From NCBI RefSeq assembly GCF_024753215.1, contig NZ_JANUGV010000004.1:124001-188000 (forward strand): a stretch of DNA of 64,000 nucleotides, read 5' to 3'. The position numbers and the translations under genes were made by a program. This stretch comes from Massilia solisilvae (lineage in GTDB: Bacteria > Pseudomonadota > Gammaproteobacteria > Burkholderiales > Burkholderiaceae_D). Of the stretch, positions 18,557 to 27,183 are shown one piece after another. The notes beneath the pieces are model-generated. The model ran no database searches. It saw only the letters and a program-made list of their open reading frames with translations, and was not told where the DNA came from. The first letter of the stretch is position 1. Every line of letters begins with the position of its first letter.

Positions 18557-20758
18557 ATGCACAGCGCCATCCAGAAAATCCGCGAGCTGCGCACGCTGTA
18601 CGAGGACGGCCTGCTCGGCAAGGACGAGTTCGACCGCCGCAAGGACGCGGTGCTCGATACCGCCTACCACGACGAGCGCGCACGGGCCTCTTCGCAACAG
18701 GCGGAAGGCACGGAGCTTGGCCTGATGGCGGGCCAGGAACTCGGCCCGCCGGCGCGGCGCTACCGGCTGGTGCGGCAGGTCGCGCGCGGCGGCATGGCCG
18801 AAGTGTGGCAGGCGCTCGACCTGGCGACCGAGGCGCAGATCGGCCATGGCGCCGAGGTCGCGCTGAAGATCCTGCCGCCGCACCGCGCGCACGCCACGCA
18901 CGAGGCGCGGCTGCTGATGGAGGAAGCGATCCGGGCGCGGCGCCTGGCGCACCAGCATGTGGTGCGCGTGTACGACTGGTCGCACGATTCGGCCACCGGC
19001 TGCGCCTTCGTGATCATGGAGTGCCTGGATGGCGAGGACCTGGACGGCGTGCTTGCGCGCGATGGGCGCATGCCGCTGGAACGCGCGCTGGCGCTGTTGG
19101 CGCCGGTCGGCGAGGCGCTCGACTATGCGTGGGAGCGCCATTCGCTGGTGCACCGCGACCTCAAGCCCGCCAATCTGTTCCTGGGGCGCGACGGCACCGT
19201 CAAGCTGCTCGACTTCGGCATTGCCGGCGGCGCGCTGCAGGCCAGCGCGCCCGCCAGCTCGGGCACCGCGCCGTACCGCGCGCCGGAAGCCGGCGACCTG
19301 CAGCTGGCGCCGGATCGTGCGCTGGACGTGCACGCCGCTGCGGTGCTGCTGTTTCGCATGGTGGAGGGCGCGCTCCCGTTCGACCGCAACCGTCGCCCTG
19401 CGGCGCGTCCGGCGGTGCTGGCGGGCGCCGCGCTGGAAGTGGTGCAGGCCGGCTTTGCGGCCGAGCCGTCGCTGCGCCCGCCCAGCGTCACCGACCTGCT
19501 GCGGCGCCTGCGCCGCGCCACCGCCCAGCAGGTTGCCGCCTCCGCGCTGGCGGCCGAAACCATGGCGCGGCAGCAGCTTGCGGTGGAGAGCGCGCCGGCG
19601 GTCGCCATTCCGGCCGCGCCGCCGGCTGCCAGCGTGCAGGAGCAGCGCCGCGAGCAGGAACGCCGGGCCCGCGCCAGCGCCGAGGCCGAGCGCGAAGCGC
19701 GCAAGGAAGCGCTGCGCCGGCGCTTGCGCGAACACCTCGCGCATGAAGCGCAAGAGCGCGACCGCATCCAGCAGAACGCGCAGCGGCGCCCCAGCCACGC
19801 CGCGCCGCTGTCCCCGGTGGCCGAACAGATGATGAATTCGCGCCTGGCGTACGCCGCCACCGCCGCCACGCCGGCGCCCGGTCCGGCCGTGACCGAGGCG
19901 CCGCGCCCGGTCCACCAGGGCGCGGCCACGCAAGCCGCGCGCGGACGGCTGCGCGACCGATTCCTGGACGGCAGCAGCGAGGGGCCCGAGCTGGTGGTGC
20001 TTGCGCCCGGCCGCTTCCTGATGGGCTCGACCGAAGAGGAGCGCCACGCCGCGCTGGAGCTTGGCGCCCGCAAGGCCTGGGTCGAGCGCGAGGCGCCGCG
20101 CCACTGGGTGTCGATCGCGCGGCCGCTGGCAATGGCGCGCAATCCGGTCACGGTCGGGCAGTGGCGCCAGTTCGTGCTCGGCACGCGCTGGAAGGGCGGC
20201 GGCGATGTGAACTGGGCCGCGCCCGGCTTCCTGCAAAACGACGAACACCCGGTGGTCGGCGTGAGCTGGCAGGACGCGCAGCTGTATGTGCGTTGGCTGT
20301 CGGCGCGCACCGGCAAGCGCTACCGGTTGCCAAGCGAGGCCGAATGGGAGTTCGCATGCCGCGCGGGGAGCGCGACGCCGTTCGCGTTCGGCGCCGACAT
20401 CGGTCCAGACCAGGCCAACTACGACGCCCGCTTCGCGTGGAGCGGCAGCGCGCGCGGGGCGCCGCGCCGTGGCACCACGCCGGCAGGCAGCTATCCGCCC
20501 AATGCGTGGGGCCTGTGCGACATGCACGGCAACGTGTGGGAGTGGGTGCAGGACGTGATGCACGACTCCTACGAAGGCGCGCCCGCCGACGGCAGCGCGT
20601 GGGAAGCGGGCGGGGACCAGGACCGGCGCGTGCTGCGTGGCGGTTCGTGGCTGTACCACCCGCGCTACCTGCGCTCGGCGGTGCGCAACGGCTTCGCGGC
20701 GCGGCTGTCGAACGACAAGGTGGGCTTTCGCGTGGTGCGCGAGGTCGAGCAGGCCTGA
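18557..20758 (+). CDS. Ser/Thr protein kinase fused to SUMF1/formylglycine-enzyme-like domain
   Basis: A 733-residue multidomain protein. Residues 5-33 form a SHOCT-like helix pair (LRTLYEDGLLGKDEFDRRKD). A Hanks-type kinase follows at about 68-330: GGMAEVW glycine loop, VALKIL lysine, HRDLKPAN (His199, Asp201), DFG (Asp219) and a PYRAPE activation-loop end; it looks catalytically complete. A charged linker (about 360-420) leads to a SUMF1-like domain at about 470-730 (FLMGSTEEE, RLPSEAEWEFACRAG, GNVWEWVQD, LRGGSWL). The two active-site cysteines of true formylglycine-generating enzymes, after RGGS, are Tyr and Leu here, so this is probably a binding domain. There is no transmembrane helix. 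It ends the plus-strand run. Confidence 0.88.
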   Translation: MHSAIQKIRELRTLYEDGLLGKDEFDRRKDAVLDTAYHDERARASSQQAEGTELGLMAGQELGPPARRYRLVRQVARGGMAEVWQALDLATEAQIGHGAEVALKILPPHRAHATHEARLLMEEAIRARRLAHQHVVRVYDWSHDSATGCAFVIMECLDGEDLDGVLARDGRMPLERALALLAPVGEALDYAWERHSLVHRDLKPANLFLGRDGTVKLLDFGIAGGALQASAPASSGTAPYRAPEAGDLQLAPDRALDVHAAAVLLFRMVEGALPFDRNRRPAARPAVLAGAALEVVQAGFAAEPSLRPPSVTDLLRRLRRATAQQVAASALAAETMARQQLAVESAPAVAIPAAPPAASVQEQRREQERRARASAEAEREARKEALRRRLREHLAHEAQERDRIQQNAQRRPSHAAPLSPVAEQMMNSRLAYAATAATPAPGPAVTEAPRPVHQGAATQAARGRLRDRFLDGSSEGPELVVLAPGRFLMGSTEEERHAALELGARKAWVEREAPRHWVSIARPLAMARNPVTVGQWRQFVLGTRWKGGGDVNWAAPGFLQNDEHPVVGVSWQDAQLYVRWLSARTGKRYRLPSEAEWEFACRAGSATPFAFGADIGPDQANYDARFAWSGSARGAPRRGTTPAGSYPPNAWGLCDMHGNVWEWVQDVMHDSYEGAPADGSAWEAGGDQDRRVLRGGSWLYHPRYLRSAVRNGFAARLSNDKVGFRVVREVEQA

Positions 20759-20816
20759 ACGATGCCGCCGGCTGGCCGCCATGCTAAAGTGGCCGTTTCG
20801 GCATCCTGCACTGTCC

Positions 20817-21497
20817 ATGCACGACCTTCTCGATAACATCTTCTGGCAGTCCCTGAGCGGCCCGCACGCCCGCTACGCCACCGGCACCAGCAACGCGCGT
20901 CGGTACGCGCCCGGCTTTTCGCCCATCGTCGGCTTCCCCGATCCCCAGCAACCGGACTTTGCGGCACTGCGCCCGTTCTGCGAACCCGGCGAGCATTTCT
21001 ACTGCGACGCCTGGACCGGCCCGGCGCCGGACGGCTGGCGCATCGAGGCCGAGTCCACCATGTTGCGCATGGTGTGGGACGGCGTGGCGCCAGTGCGCGA
21101 CCGCGCGCCGGATGCAGTGCCGCTGGGGCCGCGCCATGCGGTGCAGGCGCTGGAGCTGGCCAGGCTCACGCGGCCCGGTCCGTTTGGCCCGCGCACCATC
21201 GAACTGGGCGACTACTTCGGCTACTTCGACGACGCCGGCAAGCTGGTCGCCATGGCCGGCGAGCGCATGGCCGCTGCCGGGCTGCGCGAGATCAGCGGTG
21301 TGTGCACCCGTCCCGACCAGCGTGGGCGCCGGCTGGCGGGCAGGCTCATGGAAAAGCTGGTGCTGCGCCAGCTCGCGCGCGGCGAAACACCGTTCCTTCA
21401 CGTGATGCGCGCGAACACCGTGGCGCATGACCTTTACCTGCGCATGGGTTTTCGCGACTACTGCGAGACGGTGGTGCGCATCGTGACACCTGCCTGA
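20817..21497 (+). CDS. GNAT-family N-acetyltransferase
   Basis: A 226-residue protein with a C-terminal acetyltransferase fold. The acetyl-CoA binding motif is VCTRPDQRGRRLAGRLMEKL (Q/RxxGxG/A type), followed by MRANTVAHDLYLRMGFRDY, typical of the FR47-like group. The first ~90 residues are a less conserved N-terminal part. Substrate unknown; such enzymes acetylate amines, peptides or protein N-termini. The start at 20817 (MHDLLDNIFW) has no strong Shine-Dalgarno sequence. It is separated by 58 bases from the kinase gene and may or may not be part of that unit. Confidence 0.85.
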   Translation: MHDLLDNIFWQSLSGPHARYATGTSNARRYAPGFSPIVGFPDPQQPDFAALRPFCEPGEHFYCDAWTGPAPDGWRIEAESTMLRMVWDGVAPVRDRAPDAVPLGPRHAVQALELARLTRPGPFGPRTIELGDYFGYFDDAGKLVAMAGERMAAAGLREISGVCTRPDQRGRRLAGRLMEKLVLRQLARGETPFLHVMRANTVAHDLYLRMGFRDYCETVVRIVTPA

Positions 21498-21560
21498 AGC
21501 TGGCCAGGGAGCACCGAACGGGTGTACAGTCAGGCCAACCAGAACAGAAGGAGCCTTTCC

Positions 21561-21959
21561 ATGAGCATCATCGTCCGCCGTGACACTGCCTACCCGATGC
21601 GCCACACCGTGCTGGTGCGCGACCACGAACTGCTCGTGGACGGAACCATCGAGGAAGGCGGCGACGACGCCGGTCCCAACCCGCACGACCTGTACGACGC
21701 CGCGCTCGGCGCCTGCAAGGCGATCACCCTGGTGTGGTACGCAAAGCGCAAGGGCATTGCGCTCGAAGAGGTCGAGGTGATCATCGACCGCGACGCCAGC
21801 GGCGAGCGGCAGGGTGTGTACAAGCTCGACACCGCGTTGCGGCTGGGCGGCGACCTGACCGATGCCCAGCGCGAGGAACTGCTGGCGGTGGCCGGCAAAT
21901 GCCCGGTGCACAAGCTCATGACGCGCGTCACCACCGAAATCACCACGCGTCTCGCCTGA
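21561..21959 (+). CDS. OsmC-family peroxiredoxin-like protein
   Basis: A 132-residue OsmC/YhfA-like protein. The first conserved cysteine lies in DAALGACKAITLVWYAKRKG and the second in VAGKCPVHKLM; these are the two redox cysteines of the family, which reduces organic hydroperoxides. Length is typical. ATG 21561 is preceded by GAAGGAG with seven-base spacing. It is a stand-alone gene in appearance and unrelated to the flanking signalling genes. Confidence 0.9.
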   Translation: MSIIVRRDTAYPMRHTVLVRDHELLVDGTIEEGGDDAGPNPHDLYDAALGACKAITLVWYAKRKGIALEEVEVIIDRDASGERQGVYKLDTALRLGGDLTDAQREELLAVAGKCPVHKLMTRVTTEITTRLA

Positions 21960-22051
21960 GCCTGCTGTCGGGGTAACGGGCGTGGGCAGCGCCCGGGTTT
22001 GCGCTAAGCTTCGCTGCGAGACATCGTTTGGTGCCGACCAGTGAGGCTGCC

Positions 22052-22156
22052 ATGAAAATTCCCGATCACCTGCGGATCCCCGTGCTCGTGTTTTCGCTGC
22101 AAGCGATTCTCCTGGCAGGCTGTGCGATGATCTTCCTGGTGCTGTTGCCGCCTTAG
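22052..22156 (+). CDS. Possible 34-residue membrane or lipo-peptide
   Basis: A short reading frame that codes MKIPDHLRIPVLVFSLQAIL followed by LAGCAMIFLVLLPP. The hydrophobic stretch with LAGC is a plausible lipobox or single membrane helix. A weak purine stretch (GTGAGG) lies upstream. Its stop overlaps by four bases the stop of the convergent FHA gene (22153-22156). It may be a small membrane protein, or chance; the only support is composition and start context. Confidence 0.3.
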   Translation: MKIPDHLRIPVLVFSLQAILLAGCAMIFLVLLPP

Positions 22157-23565
22157 GCCGGTGACAGCATGGGGCCGCGCCGGCGGTCGCTGACACGCGC
22201 ACGTACGCTCCAGGTTTCCGGATAAGGTCCGCCGGCAAAGCGTGCGCGCGCCGGCATGCACGCCAGCCGTTCCAGGACGGTGGCCGGTTCCAGTGGCGAG
22301 TCGACGCCGGTGCCAGGGTCGCGGTGCCAGAATCCGCCCGCGCGGTGGAACACGGGCGGCAGGCCGGGCCGCGCCGGCCCCGGCTCGCTCCCCGGCACCA
22401 CCAGCCAGAAGCTTTCCGCCAGCGCGCCGCCATCCACACGCGCCAGCACCAGCGCATGCGGCAGCAAGGCCGCCACCTGTAGCTCCACGATGCCGCGTAC
22501 GCTTGCCGTCATGTCGATCCGCATGCCCTCGCGCAGCGGCACCTGGCGCCCCTTGCCGGGCCATTCGCCATCGATCAGCAGGCCGAAGCGCGACACGTCT
22601 TCGATCGTGAATCCGCCGCCCGCGGCGCGGATCGTCGCGTGGTGTGCGGAGAGCCGGCGCGTGAGCTCGTCACGCCGCACGCCGGCGGCGGGGTGATGCG
22701 CGAGCAGCACCGTTGCGGCCGGTGCCAGCGGGTCGAAGCGGCCCAGCGTCCATTCGGTGGCCGCGAACAGGCGCAGGCGGCGCGGCATGCCTGGCGTGGG
22801 CTGCGGGCAAACGATGCTGGCGGCGTCGGCCGGATACGGATGCGGCGCGCCGGCATCGGCCAGGCCGATCTCGACCAGTTCCTCGTCCCACGCAATGGTC
22901 GGCAGGCCCAGCTGGATGGGACCGGGCGTGGCGGCGTCCAGTTCCAGCCGGGCGATGCCGGCGTTGCGCGCAGTCACGTCGATGTCCACCGTGCCGCTGG
23001 CGGTGTGCGCGTTCACGCGTGCGATCGATGATTCGTCCGCAAACACGCGCACGTTCTTGTGGCTGGACAGGAAGGCCTGGTGAATCTCGGACAGCGTGGC
23101 ATCGGCGCGCGGCACCAGCACCACCAGCGAGCACACCCAGCTGCGGCTGGACGCGCCGGCGCGTCCGTGCAGCTCGACCTCGATACGGTGCTGGCCGTGT
23201 TCGATGCCGCGTGACGAGAACTCGATGAAGGCCGGGCACCAGTTGCCATCGGCTGCGCGCGCCAGCGATTGCTGCTGTGGGCAGTACAGATGCAGCGCCG
23301 ACTTGAGCAGCATGGTCAAGCGCGGTGGACAGTCGCCAGGCATGCCGCGCAGGTCGAGCTTGATGGCCTGCCGGCCACCGGCGGCGCGCGGATCGAAGCC
23401 GCTCACGTGCAGGCGTGGTGGCCGCGCCAACGCGCTGTTGGGCTGGCGCTCGGCCAATGGCGCGGCCTGTGGCGCCGGCTGCGGATGGCCGTGCGCGCAG
23501 GTGTCCGCGCCTGGCATCACCCAGACTGTGCAGTGCGGATGGTCGGGATCACGGCAAAGGTTCAT
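22153..23565 (-). CDS. FHA-domain protein with N-terminal cysteine/histidine knuckle
   Basis: A 470-residue soluble protein. The first 27 residues contain spaced Cys/His (C4, H10, C12, C23, H25, H27; DTCAHGH), suggesting a small zinc site. A middle beta-rich region (about 60-270) is of unknown family. A forkhead-associated domain follows at about 295-380: WTLGRFD, RRLSAHHATI (the R..S..H phosphothreonine-binding signature) and IEDVSRFGLLIDG in place of the usual DLGSTNGTFVNG. FHA domains bind phosphothreonine, which fits the neighbouring PP2C phosphatase (83 bases upstream, same strand) and the two kinases nearby. I chose ATG 23565 because upstream codons lie in low-complexity antisense sequence. 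Confidence 0.75.
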   Translation of the reverse strand: MNLCRDPDHPHCTVWVMPGADTCAHGHPQPAPQAAPLAERQPNSALARPPRLHVSGFDPRAAGGRQAIKLDLRGMPGDCPPRLTMLLKSALHLYCPQQQSLARAADGNWCPAFIEFSSRGIEHGQHRIEVELHGRAGASSRSWVCSLVVLVPRADATLSEIHQAFLSSHKNVRVFADESSIARVNAHTASGTVDIDVTARNAGIARLELDAATPGPIQLGLPTIAWDEELVEIGLADAGAPHPYPADAASIVCPQPTPGMPRRLRLFAATEWTLGRFDPLAPAATVLLAHHPAAGVRRDELTRRLSAHHATIRAAGGGFTIEDVSRFGLLIDGEWPGKGRQVPLREGMRIDMTASVRGIVELQVAALLPHALVLARVDGGALAESFWLVVPGSEPGPARPGLPPVFHRAGGFWHRDPGTGVDSPLEPATVLERLACMPARARFAGGPYPETWSVRARVSDRRRGPMLSPA

Positions 23566-23648
23566 GTCGGCAAAGCGGTTGTCGGAACGGCAAGCGTACC
23601 GGCTTTTGCTCAGCCGTGGCGCGCGGATCGGGTGATTTCCCAATGGAA

Positions 23649-24602
23649 TCAATGGCCTGGCAACACGGTCTCGTCCGGTGCGGCCAGCGGCCGCAGCACA
23701 AGCGCGGTCAGGTTGTCGGGATACAAGCCGGGCGGCGGATGCGTCTCCATTTCTCGGAACAGGGCATCGACCATGGCGGCGGCGCTGGTGCAAGGCTGCA
23801 GCAGCGCCGGCCAGCGCGCGACCCAGTGGTTGGCGCCGGCGCAAGACCAGAAGCCGTCGGTGGCCAGCAGGTAGGCGGCACCGGGCCGCAGGGCGATGGC
23901 TCGGCGGTCGTGCAGCGGCGCCAGCCATGGCGGCAGCTCGCGCGCGGCCAGCTCGTGCAGCGGGTCGGCCAGCACGGCCGGGTTGTCGAAGGAATTACCG
24001 AGGATGAAGGCCTGCGCGATCACCGGCCGATGCTCGCCATGCACCTGCTGCCACCACGCGCGTTCGTCGAGCAGGCCCGCCATGGCGACGGCCGTTGCTG
24101 GCACGTGGTCGATGGTGAGCACGCTGGCGTGGTCGCCGGCGATTTCGTACAGGCGCGAGTCGCCCACGTGGTACAGCAGCGCCGGCCCGTGCGGCGGCAG
24201 TTCGAGCAGGGTGAGCGTGGTGCCCGGGCGCAGCGGCGAATGGGCGACGCGCGCGAAATGGTGCTGCAGGCGCGTGTGCAGCGCGTCCAGGTGCCGCGAC
24301 AGTTCAGTGACGGTCGAGCATGGCGGCACGGCCAGCAAGCCGGTTGCGACGGCCTCGGCGGCTTCGCGTCCGTGGACATGGCCACCCATCCCGTCCAGCA
24401 CCGCCACGCGCGCGTGGCCCCCGGTCCAGCCAGGAACCGGCTGGCGGCGTGGCCGCTGGTCCATCAGGAAGGCGGCCATGCCGTGCGGATCGATCATCAG
24501 GTAGTTGTCCTGGTTTTCCGGGCGGCGCAGTTCGCCGGCGCCAGCGCTGCTGCGCGCGGCAACGTCGAACCGGGGGCCAAAATCGAGCGGGGCCATTGTC
24601 AT
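23649..24602 (-). CDS. PP2C-family Ser/Thr protein phosphatase
   Basis: A 317-residue soluble phosphatase of the PPM/PP2C superfamily, which removes phosphate from Ser/Thr using two metal ions. Metal ligands are visible: RPENQDNY (Asp32), LDGMGGH (Asp70), GDSRLY, TDGFW and PDNLTAL near the C-terminus. It lacks the membrane helix of actinobacterial PstP. A second ATG two codons in (24596) is an equally possible start. It is followed on the same strand by the FHA protein, so the two are probably co-transcribed. It is the natural antagonist of the kinases at 18557-20758 and 29493-30455. Confidence 0.88.
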   Translation of the reverse strand: MTMAPLDFGPRFDVAARSSAGAGELRRPENQDNYLMIDPHGMAAFLMDQRPRRQPVPGWTGGHARVAVLDGMGGHVHGREAAEAVATGLLAVPPCSTVTELSRHLDALHTRLQHHFARVAHSPLRPGTTLTLLELPPHGPALLYHVGDSRLYEIAGDHASVLTIDHVPATAVAMAGLLDERAWWQQVHGEHRPVIAQAFILGNSFDNPAVLADPLHELAARELPPWLAPLHDRRAIALRPGAAYLLATDGFWSCAGANHWVARWPALLQPCTSAAAMVDALFREMETHPPPGLYPDNLTALVLRPLAAPDETVLPGH

Positions 24603-24719
24603 CTTCGGTCAACCATCGGTGTCACTGTACGCCGGTCGGGAAAGCGGCGCTGCGGGTTTCCAATTTGCAAACTGATGTGCTAAGTTTGTCGTCACGACAG
24701 GACTCCCTGGAACCACCCG

Positions 24720-25181
24720 ATGCTGATACGACCACTGGAAGATGCCGACATCCCGGCGGTTGCGCGCCTGTTTCGCGCGGCGGCGCTGGAATTCATCGTG
24801 CACGAATCGCCGCCCGAGGGCGCGGCCAACTTCCTGCGCGAGAACGACGAAGAAGGCTTGCGCGGCTTCGTCCGGCAGGGGCACGTCTATCACGTGGCGC
24901 TGGCGGACGGCGAGCTTGCGGGCTTCGTCGCGGTGCGCGAGCTCACGCACCTGTTCCACCTGTTCGTGGACAAGCGCTGGCACGGCCAGGGCGTGGCACG
25001 GCGCCTGTGGGAGGTCGCGCGGCGCGCAGCGCTCGATGCCGGCAACCCCGGCTTCTTCACCGTCAATTCGTCCAACCATGCGCTGCCGGTGTATGCAGCC
25101 TGGGGCTTTGTGCCGACTGCGGAGCGGCAGTTCACCAAGGGCCTGTACTACACGCCGATGCGGCTCGAGCCGGTGGCCTAG
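24720..25181 (+). CDS. GNAT-family N-acetyltransferase
   Basis: A 153-residue single-domain acetyltransferase. It opens with MLIRPLEDADIPAVARLFR, has the acetyl-CoA loop HLFVDKRWHGQGVARRLWE and ends with SNHALPVYAAWGFVPT, the standard GNAT layout at normal length. Substrate unknown. It diverges from the PP2C gene and converges on the SH3 gene; no evidence ties it to the signalling cluster. Confidence 0.88.
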   Translation: MLIRPLEDADIPAVARLFRAAALEFIVHESPPEGAANFLRENDEEGLRGFVRQGHVYHVALADGELAGFVAVRELTHLFHLFVDKRWHGQGVARRLWEVARRAALDAGNPGFFTVNSSNHALPVYAAWGFVPTAERQFTKGLYYTPMRLEPVA

Positions 25182-25186
25182 CCGCT

Positions 25187-25648
25187 TCACTTGCGCGACT
25201 CGTCGGCACGGCGCAGCCACAAGCTGCTGGCCCAGCCGCGCACGTCGCGGCCGTCGATGGCTGCACTGATCTCCCACCAGTCGCCGGCACGGTTGCCGGT
25301 TGCCGTCACGAGCGCTCCGGCCGGGACCACGCCCAGGCGGCGCGCGCCGACGCTGCGTGAGCTGCGCAGGTTCAGGTGGTCGTAGGTGCGGTACTCGCGG
25401 CCTGCCACCGGCGCGTCGGCGGCGAGCGGCGCTGGCCTGGCCAGCGGGGCCGCCATGGCTGGCGCAGCGGGCAGCACCAGCCAGGTCAGCGCGCTGCCGA
25501 TGCCAAGCGTGCCGATTGCCAGCACCGCCAGCGCGCGCGCATTGGCGCGGCGCCACCAGCTCGCGGGCGTGAAATGGGCCGCCAGCACCAGCGTCGCAAC
25601 CAGTGCGGCGGCATACGCGGCGACGGTCAGGAGCGTCGTGCTGGACAT
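25187..25648 (-). CDS. Membrane-anchored bacterial SH3-domain protein
   Basis: A 153-residue protein with two hydrophobic segments (about 5-25 and 38-62), then a bacterial SH3 domain at about 88-148 (TYDHLNLRSSRSVGARRLGV, VPAGALVTATG, GDWWEISA, RGWASSLWL). SH3b domains bind cell-wall peptides or proteins. It is the last gene of the kinase-SEDS-FHA operon on the minus strand (six-base gap after the FHA-like gene), so a periplasmic wall-sensing role is a reasonable inference. Confidence 0.78.
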   Translation of the reverse strand: MSSTTLLTVAAYAAALVATLVLAAHFTPASWWRRANARALAVLAIGTLGIGSALTWLVLPAAPAMAAPLARPAPLAADAPVAGREYRTYDHLNLRSSRSVGARRLGVVPAGALVTATGNRAGDWWEISAAIDGRDVRGWASSLWLRRADESRK

Positions 25649-25654
25649 GGCACA

Positions 25655-27181
25655 TTACGCCTCGAAGCGCAGCACGTAGTGGCCGGCGACCAGGTGGTGG
25701 CCCGGCGGCAGCAGGTACGGCGGCTCGGCGCTGGCCTGTTCGATCGCGCAAACGAAGCGCAGCTCGTCGTCGAGGTGGTAGAGCGCCTGGGTCGCGGACA
25801 GGCGGCCGATGTGGTAGCCGTCCTCCACCGCTTCGAAGCTGAACGCATTGCGCGACAGGCCAAGGCGGTCGGCGCTGGCCGGCTCCAGCCCCGGTGCGCG
25901 GCGCAGGCAGGCGGGCGAATCGAGCACGCGCAGGGCCGCCAGCATCGGCGCGCTGCGGCCAAACACGAAGCGCGCGCCCCCGGTGATCCCCTGGACCGGC
26001 CCGCGCGGCAGGCAGAGCAGGGCGCTATAGCGCTCGGCCATCTGCGGCGGCGGCGCGAGCAGGCGCACCGCGTCGCTGTCGGCAGGCGTAAAGCTGGCGG
26101 GCAGCACAACCTGCTGGCGTCCCGCCGCCGTGATGGCGTGGACCTGGTCGGTTTCGTCCACCGCAAAGCGGATCAGCGCATCTTTGCCGGCGACGGGCGC
26201 GAGCGCGCGATCCAGTCCCAGCTCCAGCGCCACCGCGCCTGTTTCGCGGTAGCGCGACAGGCGCGGCAGGGCCAGCGCGGCGAGGCAGACGCGCTGGCGT
26301 GCCACTGGGGCGTAGGTGGCGTCGCTCTCCGGCGGCGCGGACCGGGCCTGCCGCTGCGCCGGCAGCGCGGTCTGTTCGGGCTGCGCGCGTGGCTTCCACA
26401 CGGCGGGCGCCTTGGCCGGCTCGCATGCAGGGCGCGGCGGCGCCACCGGCGCCTGCAGCGGCGCGCTGCGCTGGATTTTCAGGAGCAGCCGGGCGCCGCC
26501 GGCGCTGCCGTGCGGCCGGATGGTGTAGCAGGCTGTCGCGGCGTCGAACTGGCAATCGAACGCATCCTTTGGCCGCACCTGCACTTCCAGGGGCGTGTCC
26601 GGGCCGTCGTTGACCAGCAGGACAGCGCCGTCCGGGCCGAACGGCCAGTCGGGTACCGGGTAGGTCGCGCCGCGCCCGTCCAGGCCCAGCAGCACCAGGC
26701 GCTGGTTGGGGTACACGGGGCCAACCTGCTTCCACACCACGCTGTCGCGCGAAGCGCTGACCGTGTAAAGCAGCTGTTCGCCCGGCGAGGGCAGGTACAC
26801 GGCGTGGCCGAACTTGACCTGCACCTCGCCCGGCGCCAGCTCGTGCGCGCCGACCACGTGGTAGCGCACGTCGTCGTTGCCGAGCAGGTCGCCGAAATCC
26901 TTCTGGTGCAGCGCCGCCAGCGACTGCGCCAGGTCGCGCACGCGGGCGCCACGCGTGAGGTGGCGATCGTCGTCCACCTCTTCCTGCGGCAGCAGCAGCG
27001 TCACGTGCGAAAAGCAGCGCGTGGCTGCGCGGCCGCGGTGTTCGCGCGGCGAACGTTCGAGCAGGTCGCGCAGCAGCGGGCGGCGCGAAAACAGCGACAG
27101 GCCTTGCGCCTGCCAAATCGCCTCGGCATTGAACACGTCATTGACCTTGCCCAGGGCTTCATGTTGGACGTACACGGGCAT
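25655..27181 (-). CDS. FHA-like protein of the kinase/SEDS operon (FhaA-like role)
   Basis: A 508-residue soluble protein. The N-terminal ~110 residues (CFSHVTLLLPQEEVD, then LAQSLAALHQKDFGDLL) recall the non-FHA head of mycobacterial FhaA in style only. The middle contains a Pro/Ala/Arg-rich linker (about 240-290). The C-terminal ~110 residues look like a forkhead-associated domain: FVFGRSAPM, then SADRLGLSRNAFSFEAV with the S-R-N-A-F order in place of S..H, and YHIGRLSATQALYHLD. The His position is Phe, so phosphothreonine binding is not assured. Start ATG 27181 lies two bases after the SEDS stop, with AGGAG inside the end of that gene. Confidence 0.7.
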   Translation of the reverse strand: MPVYVQHEALGKVNDVFNAEAIWQAQGLSLFSRRPLLRDLLERSPREHRGRAATRCFSHVTLLLPQEEVDDDRHLTRGARVRDLAQSLAALHQKDFGDLLGNDDVRYHVVGAHELAPGEVQVKFGHAVYLPSPGEQLLYTVSASRDSVVWKQVGPVYPNQRLVLLGLDGRGATYPVPDWPFGPDGAVLLVNDGPDTPLEVQVRPKDAFDCQFDAATACYTIRPHGSAGGARLLLKIQRSAPLQAPVAPPRPACEPAKAPAVWKPRAQPEQTALPAQRQARSAPPESDATYAPVARQRVCLAALALPRLSRYRETGAVALELGLDRALAPVAGKDALIRFAVDETDQVHAITAAGRQQVVLPASFTPADSDAVRLLAPPPQMAERYSALLCLPRGPVQGITGGARFVFGRSAPMLAALRVLDSPACLRRAPGLEPASADRLGLSRNAFSFEAVEDGYHIGRLSATQALYHLDDELRFVCAIEQASAEPPYLLPPGHHLVAGHYVLRFEA

Positions 27182-27183
27182 CT

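Noticed and set aside
9480..24602. TerY-P type tellurite-stress triad (vWA + PP2C + kinase)
   Set aside because: There is a PP2C and kinase but no vWA or Ter-family protein; the SEDS, PBP and FHA genes fit the cell-wall phosphorylation analogy better.
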